Below, piece by piece: positions 47,034 to 55,600 of a stretch of DNA of 64,000 nucleotides. A program made the translations under genes and the position numbers. Under the pieces are notes generated by a model, which saw nothing but the letters and a program-made list of their open reading frames with translations, did not search any database and was not told the origin of the DNA. How positions within the stretch are numbered: the first letter of the stretch is position 1; each line of letters starts with the position of its first letter. The DNA is from Hyphomicrobium sp. GTDB lineage: Bacteria; Pseudomonadota; Alphaproteobacteria; Rhizobiales; Hyphomicrobiaceae. The DNA lies in NCBI GenBank assembly GCA_002928515.1, contig PERI01000004.1:1-64000 (forward strand). Reading direction: 5' to 3'.

Positions 47034-47851
47034 TGGGGAATTGACCCGGTCGTTAAAGGCGCCGCGGGGATGGCCTGCGTGCTGGGTTGTGCCGGTGTAA
47101 CTGTTGCGCGCTCGCCCCAAGCAAAACGTGGCGTCGTCAGCACGCCAAACCATTTGCCTTCGGGCAACATGCGCTGAGTTAAACCGCTCCACATTTTTTG
47201 CGACGCGAGCCCATCAACGAACGTTCCGGTCGGTGGCGCTATCCAAATGGCTGCTGCAGTTGCGACGACCATGCCGGTCGTGGCGGCGACATGCCGACGG
47301 TCGAACAATTTCAGTGCCGTCCCAAACGAAGCTTTGATCCGCGTGTCCATAATGTCGACGGAATACATTTCATCGAGCACAAGATGGGTCATGAAGCCGA
47401 TGAACATAAACGCGGCGGCAAGCCAGGCGACGCCCTCATGGCGGCCAAGCAGATAATAATAGACAACTGCCGTTGCAATCGATGAGAAGACGGCGGCCAA
47501 GATCGAGTGCCAGGTGCCACGGTGCACGGACAGTCGATGGAAAATCGCATGCAGGCCGTAGCGAACCGCGACCAGTGTTCCAAGCCAAAGTATCCAGAGT
47601 TCGGCGATGGAGAATTTGGTCGCGGCGTTGAATAGAACCGCGAATGAGAGTGCCACACCGAAGCCTGCGAACATGGCGCGGCTGGGTCGCGATTCCTTGA
47701 GATCAATATCCGGCAGAACAGAGCCCATCACACCGGCCAAAGTTACCGCGACCAGATTTTGAGGTGCGACGACATCGGCAGCCAGCGTTAATGTTGCAAG
47801 CGCACCCGATACCACGGTGCCGACGCCGATATGCGTTGTGAAATTGGCCAT
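47009..47851 (-). CDS. YdjM-like membrane-bound metal-dependent hydrolase family protein
   Basis: A 280-residue membrane protein of the LexA-regulated YdjM family. It has helices throughout, a conserved PDID (GSVLPDIDLKES), HR (LHAIFHRLSVHRGTWHS) and HLVLDEMYSVD, which are the His/Asp residues thought to bind metal. The C-terminal 60 residues are Pro/Thr-rich. ATG 47851, preceded by GGGGG, is used. The biochemical function of this family is not settled. Confidence 0.82.
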   Translation of the reverse strand: MANFTTHIGVGTVVSGALATLTLAADVVAPQNLVAVTLAGVMGSVLPDIDLKESRPSRAMFAGFGVALSFAVLFNAATKFSIAELWILWLGTLVAVRYGLHAIFHRLSVHRGTWHSILAAVFSSIATAVVYYYLLGRHEGVAWLAAAFMFIGFMTHLVLDEMYSVDIMDTRIKASFGTALKLFDRRHVAATTGMVVATAAAIWIAPPTGTFVDGLASQKMWSGLTQRMLPEGKWFGVLTTPRFAWGERATVTPAQPSTQAIPAAPLTTGSIPHQSPSARD

Positions 47852-48127
47852 AGTGCCCCCGGGCTCTCCCCCATCAATCTGACGCGCTCGATTGGCACAT
47901 TGAGCGACCATCGATAGCGTTCGACGCTCATCTGGAGCACCAGATTCGCTTGCCGACTGCGAGATGTGACGCAGATTGGCGTGTGGATAAGGTCGATTCT
48001 CGCAAAGATTGACGGCGCAAAGCTAACCAGCGCAGCAAGGCGGCGACACCGCTGCCCATTGGCAACTGTTCTGCGGGCCTGAAACGTGTCAGGGACATTG
48101 TTCATCCAATAGCCATCGCATCGGCCC

Positions 48128-49060
48128 ATGATTGAATCTTCAAAGAGCAAATCCCCTGCCGATCTGAACCGTCGCATCATGGTTTTTGCGGCCATCAACA
48201 TCGGCTTTGCGATTGCTGTTATGGCCCTCAAATTCGTTGCCTATTGGGTGTCTGGTTCGGTCGCGCTTTATTCGGATGCATTGGAAAGCGGCGTCAACGT
48301 CGCGACAGCAGCTGCTGCTTTATTCGCAGTTGGGTACAGTGCAAAGCCAGCCGATGCGGATCATCCTTTCGGCCATCACAAGGCAGAATTTTTTGCCGCC
48401 ATCTTCGAAGGGGCGATGATTATCGTCGCTGCGATTCTCATCTTGTACAAAGCATATGAAGCATTGTCGGGTGGCGTCACGCTGCGCTCGCCAGGTTTGG
48501 GAATGGCGATCAATGCGGTCGCTGCCGCTTTGAATGCGGCATGGGCCTATCTATTGATCAAGCTCGGTCGGCAATGGCGCTCGCCCGCTCTCACCGCCGA
48601 TGGGCAGCATCTCTATTCCGATGTCATCACATCGATTGGGGTTTTGTTCGGTTTAGGGCTGGCTATCGTCACGGGTTGGCATGTTCTCGATCCTCTGTTA
48701 GCCGCCATTGTTGCGCTGCATATTCTTTGGATCGGGCATCGGATCACTTTACAATCGATGTCGAGCTTGTTGGATCAGGCTGCAAGCCCTGATATCGAGC
48801 AACGCATCCGCCGCGTCATCGAAGCCAATGGCGATGGAGCCATGCAGGCGCACGATATTCGCACGCGGCAAGCCGGGCGGGCGCTTTTTATCGAGTTTCA
48901 TTTGGTCGTGCCGGGTGTGATGACCGTGGAGGCTGCGCACATCATATGCGATCGATTGGAGAACGCTATCGAGGCGGCCATCGACGGTTCCGAAGTCGTT
49001 ATTCACGTCGAGCCGGATCACAAGGTGAAGCGTGACGCGACGGGAGCGGTCAACTTGTAA
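48128..49060 (+). CDS. Cation diffusion facilitator (FieF-like)
   Basis: A divalent-metal/H+ antiporter of 310 residues: six transmembrane helices, a DADHPFGHHKAE loop and a C-terminal metallochaperone-like domain (HDIRTRQAGRALFIEFHLVV, VVIHVEPD). Compared with E. coli FieF, helix 5 keeps His161 and Asp165 of the transport site. In helix 2 the two aspartates are replaced by Glu53 and Asn57 (SDALESGVN). The metal may therefore differ from Zn2+. The divergent intergenic region toward the YdjM-like gene is about 275 bp with no clear motif. It converges on rimO, with 25 bp between the stops. Confidence 0.88.
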   Translation: MIESSKSKSPADLNRRIMVFAAINIGFAIAVMALKFVAYWVSGSVALYSDALESGVNVATAAAALFAVGYSAKPADADHPFGHHKAEFFAAIFEGAMIIVAAILILYKAYEALSGGVTLRSPGLGMAINAVAAALNAAWAYLLIKLGRQWRSPALTADGQHLYSDVITSIGVLFGLGLAIVTGWHVLDPLLAAIVALHILWIGHRITLQSMSSLLDQAASPDIEQRIRRVIEANGDGAMQAHDIRTRQAGRALFIEFHLVVPGVMTVEAAHIICDRLENAIEAAIDGSEVVIHVEPDHKVKRDATGAVNL

Positions 49061-49085
49061 GCGTAAGTTTTGGTGCGACTTCGAT

Positions 49086-50495
49086 TTACTGAATCGATTG
49101 CGTCGTGCGTTCCGCCCACACATCATAATCGTCCGCGTGCAAGACTTTAGCTTGGATGATATCGCCGGGCTTCACGCCGGTTTCGCCGTTGAGGAATACA
49201 CTGCCGTCGATTTCTGGCGCATCCCATTTGGAACGCCCAAGCGCACCCTCCTCGTCCACTTCGTCGATCAGCACATCAATTTCGCGGCCGACTTTGGCGC
49301 TGAGCAATTCTGCGCTGACTTCTTTTTGCGCGGCCATAAAGCGATGCCAACGTTCCTCCTTTAATTCCTCAGGGATCGCGCCATCGAGTGCATTTGCGGC
49401 TGCGCCTTCAACGGGCTCGTATTTGAAACAACCTGCGCGGCTGATTTTGGCTTCTTTCAGCCACTGTAAGAGGAATGTGAAATCTTCTTCGGTTTCGCCC
49501 GGGAAGCCGACGATGAAGGTCGAGCGGATAGCGAGATCAGGGCAGATGTCGCGCCAGCGACGGATGCGCTCTGCGGTTTTTTCTTGGGCAGCGGGTCGCC
49601 GCATCGCTTTCAATATCGTTGGCGACGCGTGCTGAAACGGGATGTCGAGATAGGGTAGAATTTTACCCTCAGCCATCAGCGGAATGACGTCATCAACGTG
49701 CGGGTATGGATAAACGTAATGCAAGCGCACCCATGCGCCGAGTTCACCGAGGCTTGCGCATAGATCAAGGAAACGAGCTTTGAGCGGTTGGCCCTTCCAA
49801 GGGCTTTCGGCATATTTCAAATCGAGACCGTAAGCGCTCGTGTCCTGGCTAATGACGAGCAACTCTTTAACGCCCGCTTTAACGAGACGTTCGGCTTCCG
49901 TCATCACGTGGTTGGCCGGGCGGCTTGCGAGATCGCCACGCAACGATGGAATGATGCAAAAGGCGCAACGGTGGTTGCATCCTTCGGAAATTTTCAAATA
50001 GGCATAATGGCGTGGTGTAAGACGCAGACCTTCTGGTGGCACGAGATCGACATAAGGGTCGTGAAGCGGTGGAACCGCACCGTGGACGGCCTTTATCACT
50101 TGCTCATATTGATGTGGTCCGGTGACTGCGAGGACGCCGGGGTGCGCTTCCCGGATGCGATCTTCTTCAACGCCAAAGCACCCGGTGACGATGACTTGAC
50201 CGTTGGCCGCCATAGCCTCGCCAATGGCGTCGAGGCTTTCTTTTTTGGCGCTATCGAGAAAACCGCAGGTATTGACGACAACGACATCGGCGCCAGCATA
50301 GTCAGGAGCGATCTGGTAGCCTTGCGAACGTAATTGGGTGATAATACGCTCGCTATCGACCAACGCCTTTGGGCAGCCAAGGGAAACGAAGCCGACCTTG
50401 GGGGCTGGCGCTGAGATTTTAGGCACGCGCACGGCGGCCTTGCGGCGCATTTTGGGGCTTGCTTTGGTGGCTTTGTTCGCTGAGGCTTTTGTCAT
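49086..50495 (-). CDS. rimO: Ribosomal protein S12 methylthiotransferase
   Basis: A radical-SAM enzyme of 469 residues that adds a methylthio group to the conserved Asp of ribosomal protein S12. The N-terminal auxiliary cluster cysteines are in [17 protein letters not shown] and TGCFG. The radical-SAM motif is CNHRCAFC, followed by [10 protein letters not shown], and a C-terminal TRAM domain ends the protein. An extra basic N-terminal extension (about 25 residues, Lys/Ala-rich) precedes the core. ATG 50495 is used; the frame opens 24 bp earlier. Confidence 0.94.
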   Translation of the reverse strand: MTKASANKATKASPKMRRKAAVRVPKISAPAPKVGFVSLGCPKALVDSERIITQLRSQGYQIAPDYAGADVVVVNTCGFLDSAKKESLDAIGEAMAANGQVIVTGCFGVEEDRIREAHPGVLAVTGPHQYEQVIKAVHGAVPPLHDPYVDLVPPEGLRLTPRHYAYLKISEGCNHRCAFCIIPSLRGDLASRPANHVMTEAERLVKAGVKELLVISQDTSAYGLDLKYAESPWKGQPLKARFLDLCASLGELGAWVRLHYVYPYPHVDDVIPLMAEGKILPYLDIPFQHASPTILKAMRRPAAQEKTAERIRRWRDICPDLAIRSTFIVGFPGETEEDFTFLLQWLKEAKISRAGCFKYEPVEGAAANALDGAIPEELKEERWHRFMAAQKEVSAELLSAKVGREIDVLIDEVDEEGALGRSKWDAPEIDGSVFLNGETGVKPGDIIQAKVLHADDYDVWAERTTQSIQ

Positions 50496-50565
50496 ATGGC
50501 CGCTTCTAGACCTGCTCACTTAGAAGCGCAATTGCGCGAGTGTAGCAGGCTGAATTGAGAGAGCG

Positions 50566-51606
50566 ATGACACAGACCTCGACTATTCATGAGCTTGATAT
50601 TGCTCACGCCCCGGTGGCGACGGACCCTCACGCGGCAGCCGCCGAATGGCTGAGCCTAGGTCGTCCTGTGGCGCTGGCGACCGTTATCGAGACGTGGGGC
50701 TCAGCGGCCGTGCCCACCGGCGGGCAAATGGCGATTGCGGGCGAGGAGATGTTTCAGGGCTCGGTTTCCGGTGGCTGCGTCGAAGCCGACGTGATCGCGG
50801 CTGCAATGGATGTGATTGAGAGCGGAGTACCGCAAACACTGGCGTTTGGAATTACGGACGAGACGGCGTGGCGTGCAGGTCTCGCGTGCGGGGGGAAAGT
50901 GCGGGTGCACGTTACGCGCCTGATGCCGGGGCGTGACGACGCGCTGTTTCAGCATATCAACGAGGCCCGCGCACAGCGCACAGCGCTCGTGATTGAGACG
51001 CACTTGAAAAGCGGTGCGCACAAAGTTTTGACGCGCAGTGACGAAGTTTCCACAGATGTGGCGACCGCACTCGATCGTGGTGTGTGTCAATTGGTGTCGG
51101 TGGATGGTGACGATGTTTTTTTGCATGCCCTCACCCCTCCACCGCGACTTGTGATTGTCGGGGCGACGCATATTGCCCAAGTGCTTGTGACGCTGTGCAA
51201 TGCCATCGGCTATGACGTGACGGTGCTCGATCCGCGCGGAGCTTTTACAAGTAACGCACGATTTGCAGCAGGTGCGGTGACGACAGCGTGGCCCGAAGCT
51301 CAGTTGGCACAGTTGCTCGACGATCCGTTTTCGTCTGTGGTCACACTGACCCATGCTGCCAATATCGACGATGAAGCGCTTGAGATCGCACTGCGCTCGT
51401 CGTGTCGATATATCGGCGCGCTTGGTTCGCGAAAAACCCATGAGAAGCGTCTGGCACGGTTGGCGGCTGCGGGCTTTGGCGATGCTGACTTGCAACGGAT
51501 CAAAGCACCGGTCGGTCTCGATATCGGTGCCAAGAGTGCCGGCGAGATTGCGGTGGCTATTCTAGGTCAAGTGATTGCTGCGTTTCGAGACGGACGTGTG
51601 CGATGA
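50566..51606 (+). CDS. XdhC family protein (molybdenum hydroxylase maturation)
   Basis: The 346-residue product has an N-terminal XdhC/CoxI domain (PVALATVIETWGSAAVPTGGQMAI...GSVSGGCVEADVI) and a C-terminal Rossmann domain (PPRLVIVGATHIAQVL). The conserved YIGALGSRKTHEKR follows. XdhC proteins hold and sulfurate the molybdenum cofactor before insertion into xanthine-oxidase-family enzymes. GAGAGAG precedes the ATG, and the stop overlaps the MocA-like gene (ATGA). The probable client is the molybdenum hydroxylase at 14.7-18.1 kb. Confidence 0.9.
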   Translation: MTQTSTIHELDIAHAPVATDPHAAAAEWLSLGRPVALATVIETWGSAAVPTGGQMAIAGEEMFQGSVSGGCVEADVIAAAMDVIESGVPQTLAFGITDETAWRAGLACGGKVRVHVTRLMPGRDDALFQHINEARAQRTALVIETHLKSGAHKVLTRSDEVSTDVATALDRGVCQLVSVDGDDVFLHALTPPPRLVIVGATHIAQVLVTLCNAIGYDVTVLDPRGAFTSNARFAAGAVTTAWPEAQLAQLLDDPFSSVVTLTHAANIDDEALEIALRSSCRYIGALGSRKTHEKRLARLAAAGFGDADLQRIKAPVGLDIGAKSAGEIAVAILGQVIAAFRDGRVR

Positions 51607-52202
51607 AGATTACCGCCATCGTACTTGCCGCAGGTCAATCGACGCGGTTCGGCGATGGCAATAAACTTCTGGCGACCGTAAGCGGCTTTCCGATTGTTAA
51701 GCGTGTTGTAACGGCGCTCAGTCAATCGCCTGTCGGTGACATTCTTTTGGTGACGGGACCGGGCGCAGACGACGTTTTGAAAGCCGTGGGCGATGGTGGT
51801 TGGCGACATATTCAAAATGAGCGCGCAACGGATGGCATGGCGTCAACACTGCAAGCCGGACTTGATGCTGTCGCGCCAGATGCTGACGGTGCGCTCATTG
51901 CGCTGGCTGATATGCCCTATTTGTCGCCCGCGTTGATAGAATCGCTGTGTGCTGCTTTCACGATGTGCCAAGGCAAAGCGATCGTTTTTCCTCAACAGGA
52001 CAATGGCCGCCAGGGACATCCCGTGATATGGCCGCGGTCATTTTTTGCCGACTTGCAGAAGTTGACGGGGGATCAGGGCGGCAAGAGCGTGCTTGCGGCC
52101 AACGGCGCTCATTGTCATCCCGTGCCTTTTTCCGATGACGGTGCTTATTTCGATATCGATACGGCGGATGATTTATCGCGCGCACGCCAACTCGATAGCT
52201 AG
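51603..52202 (+). CDS. MocA-like molybdenum cofactor cytidylyltransferase / NTP transferase
   Basis: A 199-residue MobA-superfamily nucleotidyltransferase. The N-terminal motif is LAAGQSTRFGDGNKLLA, with ALADMPYLSP in the metal site and a GHPVIWP block. MocA adds CMP to molybdopterin to give the dinucleotide cofactor used by xanthine-oxidase-family enzymes. Pairing with xdhC favours this role over MobA (GMP) or generic NTP transfer. It ends 4 bp into the converging DUF1513 gene. Confidence 0.85.
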   Translation: MKITAIVLAAGQSTRFGDGNKLLATVSGFPIVKRVVTALSQSPVGDILLVTGPGADDVLKAVGDGGWRHIQNERATDGMASTLQAGLDAVAPDADGALIALADMPYLSPALIESLCAAFTMCQGKAIVFPQQDNGRQGHPVIWPRSFFADLQKLTGDQGGKSVLAANGAHCHPVPFSDDGAYFDIDTADDLSRARQLDS

Positions 52203-53317
52203 GACATTCGACGCAAGTGATTGTCGAAGGCAATGTCGGAGATTTGCGTTTGCGATATCACGTGTGACGCCGATGTCTCATGACGCAAGTCACCGAAGCC
52301 TGAGGATGCTGCGAAGGTGCTAGGTGTTTCGCCCGCAAGCCCACAGGCATCCTTCAAGATGCTTTCTGAAATGATACGTTTTGTTTGTGTATCGAGATAA
52401 ACGATGCGCCCTGCTTTCGGCGCACTGGCAGCAAAGATGCGACCATCCGTGCTGATCGCGACAGAGCCAATGTAGCCTTTGAGGTAGTCGCTATCGTCTA
52501 TCGGCGCATTGATGATTTCGGGTCGCGTGTCGCGACCGGCATATCCGATCAGCCCGGGGGCGGCACCCGGATCGCCTTCCCACTGACCGCCAAACCACAC
52601 GCGGCCCTGATGATCGGCTGCGATGTGGCGGAGCGAGAGTTGCTTTAAGTCTGATGTCAGCGTGTGACGCGCAACAAGTGCGCCGGATTGCGCATCGACG
52701 AATGTCAGCGACGCATCCATCGCGTCGCGATTGAGGTTTTCGCGGCCCGCTTCAGGCATCGTATCGAGACCGCCGTTTGCGATGGCGAGCGTTCGTCCGT
52801 CTTGCAACACAATGATTTCATGTGGTCCGAGACCATAGCTCGGGTACTCACCGATTTTGGTGTAGTTGCGCGCGACATCGTAGATGCCGATCACGCCGCG
52901 TGCTGCTGGAATATCGTTTTCCGTGACATAGAGCAGTCGGCCATCGTGCGAAAAAGCGCCGTGGCCGAAGAAATGGCGATTGGCTAGTGCTGTGAATATG
53001 TGTGGCGGCGTTGGTCGGTCGATTTCAAAAGCAACAGCAAAGGTGCCAGGACGGCGCGCAAAAGCGACGGCGCGGTGCGTGGCGCGGTGGACTGCGATGT
53101 CATGTCCGCGGGCAGAGAGTGGGATTTCGCGCAGTAGTTGACCTGATGCTGACAGCAAAACGATCGAGTACGAGTTACTGTTGCGTCGCGCTGCTGACGC
53201 AAATGCAGGCAGCATAGCGCTATTGGCCATCAACGAAGCTGGATAAGCGTTGGCGCCAATCGCTGCCACCGTTCCCAAAAGTAAGTTGCGGCGGTCCAAT
53301 TCCACTTCAATCCCCAT
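52199..53317 (-). CDS. DUF1513 family beta-propeller-like protein, iron cluster
   Basis: The 372-residue exported protein has a twin-arginine-like start (ELDRRNLLLGTVAAIGANA) and repeated beta-propeller-type blades (for example HDIAVHRATHRAVAFARRPG, GHGAFSHDGRLLYVTEND, GPHEIIVLQDGRTLAIANGG). This DUF1513 family is typically encoded after imelysin genes. Its role is unknown; a periplasmic scaffold or sensor in iron handling is possible. It overlaps the upstream imelysin gene by 11 bp, so it is the last gene of the 58.4-52.2 kb operon. Confidence 0.85.
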   Translation of the reverse strand: MGIEVELDRRNLLLGTVAAIGANAYPASLMANSAMLPAFASAARRNSNSYSIVLLSASGQLLREIPLSARGHDIAVHRATHRAVAFARRPGTFAVAFEIDRPTPPHIFTALANRHFFGHGAFSHDGRLLYVTENDIPAARGVIGIYDVARNYTKIGEYPSYGLGPHEIIVLQDGRTLAIANGGLDTMPEAGRENLNRDAMDASLTFVDAQSGALVARHTLTSDLKQLSLRHIAADHQGRVWFGGQWEGDPGAAPGLIGYAGRDTRPEIINAPIDDSDYLKGYIGSVAISTDGRIFAASAPKAGRIVYLDTQTKRIISESILKDACGLAGETPSTFAASSGFGDLRHETSASHVISQTQISDIAFDNHLRRMS

Positions 53318-54416
53318 CGAGTTCGTTGAAGCCGACCGTTAGTCCTGCCGACGCTGCCATTTCACGAGACACCAATTTTCGCAGACCGGTGATTTTGTCG
53401 AACAGTTCTCGCAGGCTCGGGGTATCGTCGCGACCAGCTTCGGGTCGGCGGCCACCGACGCCATCGCTCGCGCGCATCGTGCGCCATGCGCCGCCAGCCC
53501 AGTTCTTCACCCAATCTTGTTCCTCGGGCAGAAAATTCTCCATGGCGAGCGTGTCGTAGAATTTCTGAAGCGATGCGACGCTTGCCGCATAGTAGGCTTT
53601 CACTAGTCCCGATTTCTCATAGGGTCCGACCAGCGTGATATGACCTTGCTGTTTGCGCGTCGCGTCAAAGCGCGGTTTGACTTGGATGTCGGCCAACAGT
53701 TGAAATCCAACCAGCAGTGCTTTCACGAACTCGCTCGCGGATTCGTTGGGATCTTTGTAGGTGTCGTTGTCCGACCCAGGGCGCAACATTTTATCTTTCC
53801 AGCCGCCGTCCTTCGTCCAGCCATGTTCCAGATCGCGAGCATTGTTGGCGATGTTTTGGGAAATGGCATTTGCCAGCACGCAACGGTCGGTTGATTTCGC
53901 GTCAGGACCAAGCGGGGCCGTATTGTCGGTCAGTAGATATTCGAGTGCAGGCAGCCCTTGCAGGGCCGCGCTTTGCTTGGATATCGCATCTGCATTCATT
54001 TGCGATAGATTTTGGTTAGCCATGAACAGGCGAAGTTGGCGCGGCACAATTCCGCGCGGGTCTGGCCAGAAGGACAGCTTTTCTCTGCGTCCTTTTTCTA
54101 CCAGTGGGCCAAAGCGAAAAAATTCTATTCCTGCATAAGCTTCGACAGTCTTGCGAAATTCGGAAGCCACTTCTTCTCGTGACGCTTCGGCGCCGTTCTG
54201 ACAGAGCCGATCGACGGAGAGCGCCAGTCGCTCTGTCTGTGATTTCAACTCTTCGATATGCGGCAAGACATAGCCATCGATGGCGCGTTGGACGAGCGCG
54301 TAGGAGTTGGGTGCGGTGGCGGCGAGAGCTTTGCTATCGTATGGCGATAACAGTGATAGCAACGCCGTGACAGTTGCGACGCATGTATGTGCGCGAGTTG
54401 TTCGGATCGTTGGCAA
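53307..54416 (-). CDS. Imelysin family protein, second copy (GLPALE type)
   Basis: A 369-residue periplasmic protein with a signal sequence ending near ALAATA. In place of the GxHxxE metal motif it has GLPALE (154-159), with Pro156 where His is expected; the Glu is kept. It is clearly a different subgroup from the imelysin at 57133. Imelysins are periplasmic or outer-membrane iron-regulated proteins thought to bind iron. No ATG gives a signal peptide; the TTG at 54416, with AAGGG upstream, is used. It follows the di-heme gene by 11 bp. Confidence 0.85.
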   Translation of the reverse strand: MPTIRTTRAHTCVATVTALLSLLSPYDSKALAATAPNSYALVQRAIDGYVLPHIEELKSQTERLALSVDRLCQNGAEASREEVASEFRKTVEAYAGIEFFRFGPLVEKGRREKLSFWPDPRGIVPRQLRLFMANQNLSQMNADAISKQSAALQGLPALEYLLTDNTAPLGPDAKSTDRCVLANAISQNIANNARDLEHGWTKDGGWKDKMLRPGSDNDTYKDPNESASEFVKALLVGFQLLADIQVKPRFDATRKQQGHITLVGPYEKSGLVKAYYAASVASLQKFYDTLAMENFLPEEQDWVKNWAGGAWRTMRASDGVGGRRPEAGRDDTPSLRELFDKITGLRKLVSREMAASAGLTVGFNELDGD

Positions 54417-54427
54417 AGTGCAGCCCT

Positions 54428-55600
54428 TTATAATCCCATCACAAAGTCGATGAGGTTTTGACGTTCCTGATTGCTGAGATTTTCGAATTCCGCTCGGCTT
54501 TGACTTGCTTCTCCGCCGTGCTTCGCGATGGCCTCGGCAATTGTTTTTGCAGATCCATCATGAAGATACCTCCGCTCCGTGCCGCTCGGATAGCTATTTG
54601 TGAGCGGTGCCGTGCGCCATTCGGATGAGGCGACGCCTGGCTCACCGACGCCATCGTCGAGGTCTGGGCCCATGTCATGCAAGAGTAGATCTGAATAGGC
54701 ACGGATTTCAGAACCGTGCCGCGTTTTCAGAACGGGCGTATGGCAGACTTCGCAACCGGACTTTGAAAATAATGCTGAGCCTCGATCATCTGCTTGCGGA
54801 GCTGGCGGCGGAAGAGATTTCAGGTATTCGGCTACCAGTTCCAGCATTTGGTTCGAGACTTCACGGCCATCGAATAAGGCGCTTTCTCCCGTAGGCGCAC
54901 CCAGGCATTCTTTCTGCTGTGTCGTGCAATCGCCAAATGGATGCGGCGAGGTTGGGCTGGATAGACCGAGATCGAAGGCGAATGCGTGCGCGATCTGATC
55001 TTTCAATGTGGGGTGAGCGGACTTCCAACCAAAACGGCCAATTCTGTTGTCGATCATATTGGCGCGACCGGATATGCCGTCGCCATCGCGGTCATCGGGA
55101 TCGGCGCGTTGTAAAATGTCTGCATCGTCAACGTCGTCGAAGTGAGCACGATTTGTCAGCGAAGGTGCGAGACGAACGCTCTTGCGCGTGTCAGCGGCTA
55201 AGCGAGGCCCATTGAGTTGAAGGTTGAACGTCGGCAGATATTGCACGGAGCCTTCTGGTTTTAATCCGGGGACAGCATTCGTTTGCAATTGCAGACCGTA
55301 AAACGGATCGACTTTGCCAGCGCTATCGCCAAAACGAACGACGGCGCCGCTGATGTCACGACGCCCATCCGTTTGCACAACGACACGCGCGCCCGATGCA
55401 CGCGGGTGGCACGTCGCGCATGAACGCGCATTAAATAATGGACCTAACCCGTCAGACGCATCGGTCGATGCCGGCGATGGTACCCACAATCGTTCAAAGA
55501 GCGCCTGACCAGCTATGGCATTGAGGCCATCATTGGCGCGCGTACCTTGTTGAGCGAACACAAGTGCCGACAGCGCCATTGATAAACAAAGCGCTCTCAT
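54428..55600 (-). CDS. Di-heme oxidoreductase family protein (DHOR, 'thiol oxidoreductase')
   Basis: A 390-residue periplasmic di-heme cytochrome with a signal peptide and heme motifs CATCH (61-65) and CEVCH (about 284). The family segments GLGPLFNARSCATCHPRASG, a DRDGDGISGRAN block and a C-terminal RRYLHDGSAKTIAEAIAKHGGEA are present. It is distantly related to MauG and cytochrome c peroxidases. Its start overlaps the multicopper oxidase stop (ATGA). In imelysin clusters it may move electrons to or from iron; this is inference. Confidence 0.9.
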   Translation of the reverse strand: MRALCLSMALSALVFAQQGTRANDGLNAIAGQALFERLWVPSPASTDASDGLGPLFNARSCATCHPRASGARVVVQTDGRRDISGAVVRFGDSAGKVDPFYGLQLQTNAVPGLKPEGSVQYLPTFNLQLNGPRLAADTRKSVRLAPSLTNRAHFDDVDDADILQRADPDDRDGDGISGRANMIDNRIGRFGWKSAHPTLKDQIAHAFAFDLGLSSPTSPHPFGDCTTQQKECLGAPTGESALFDGREVSNQMLELVAEYLKSLPPPAPQADDRGSALFSKSGCEVCHTPVLKTRHGSEIRAYSDLLLHDMGPDLDDGVGEPGVASSEWRTAPLTNSYPSGTERRYLHDGSAKTIAEAIAKHGGEASQSRAEFENLSNQERQNLIDFVMGL

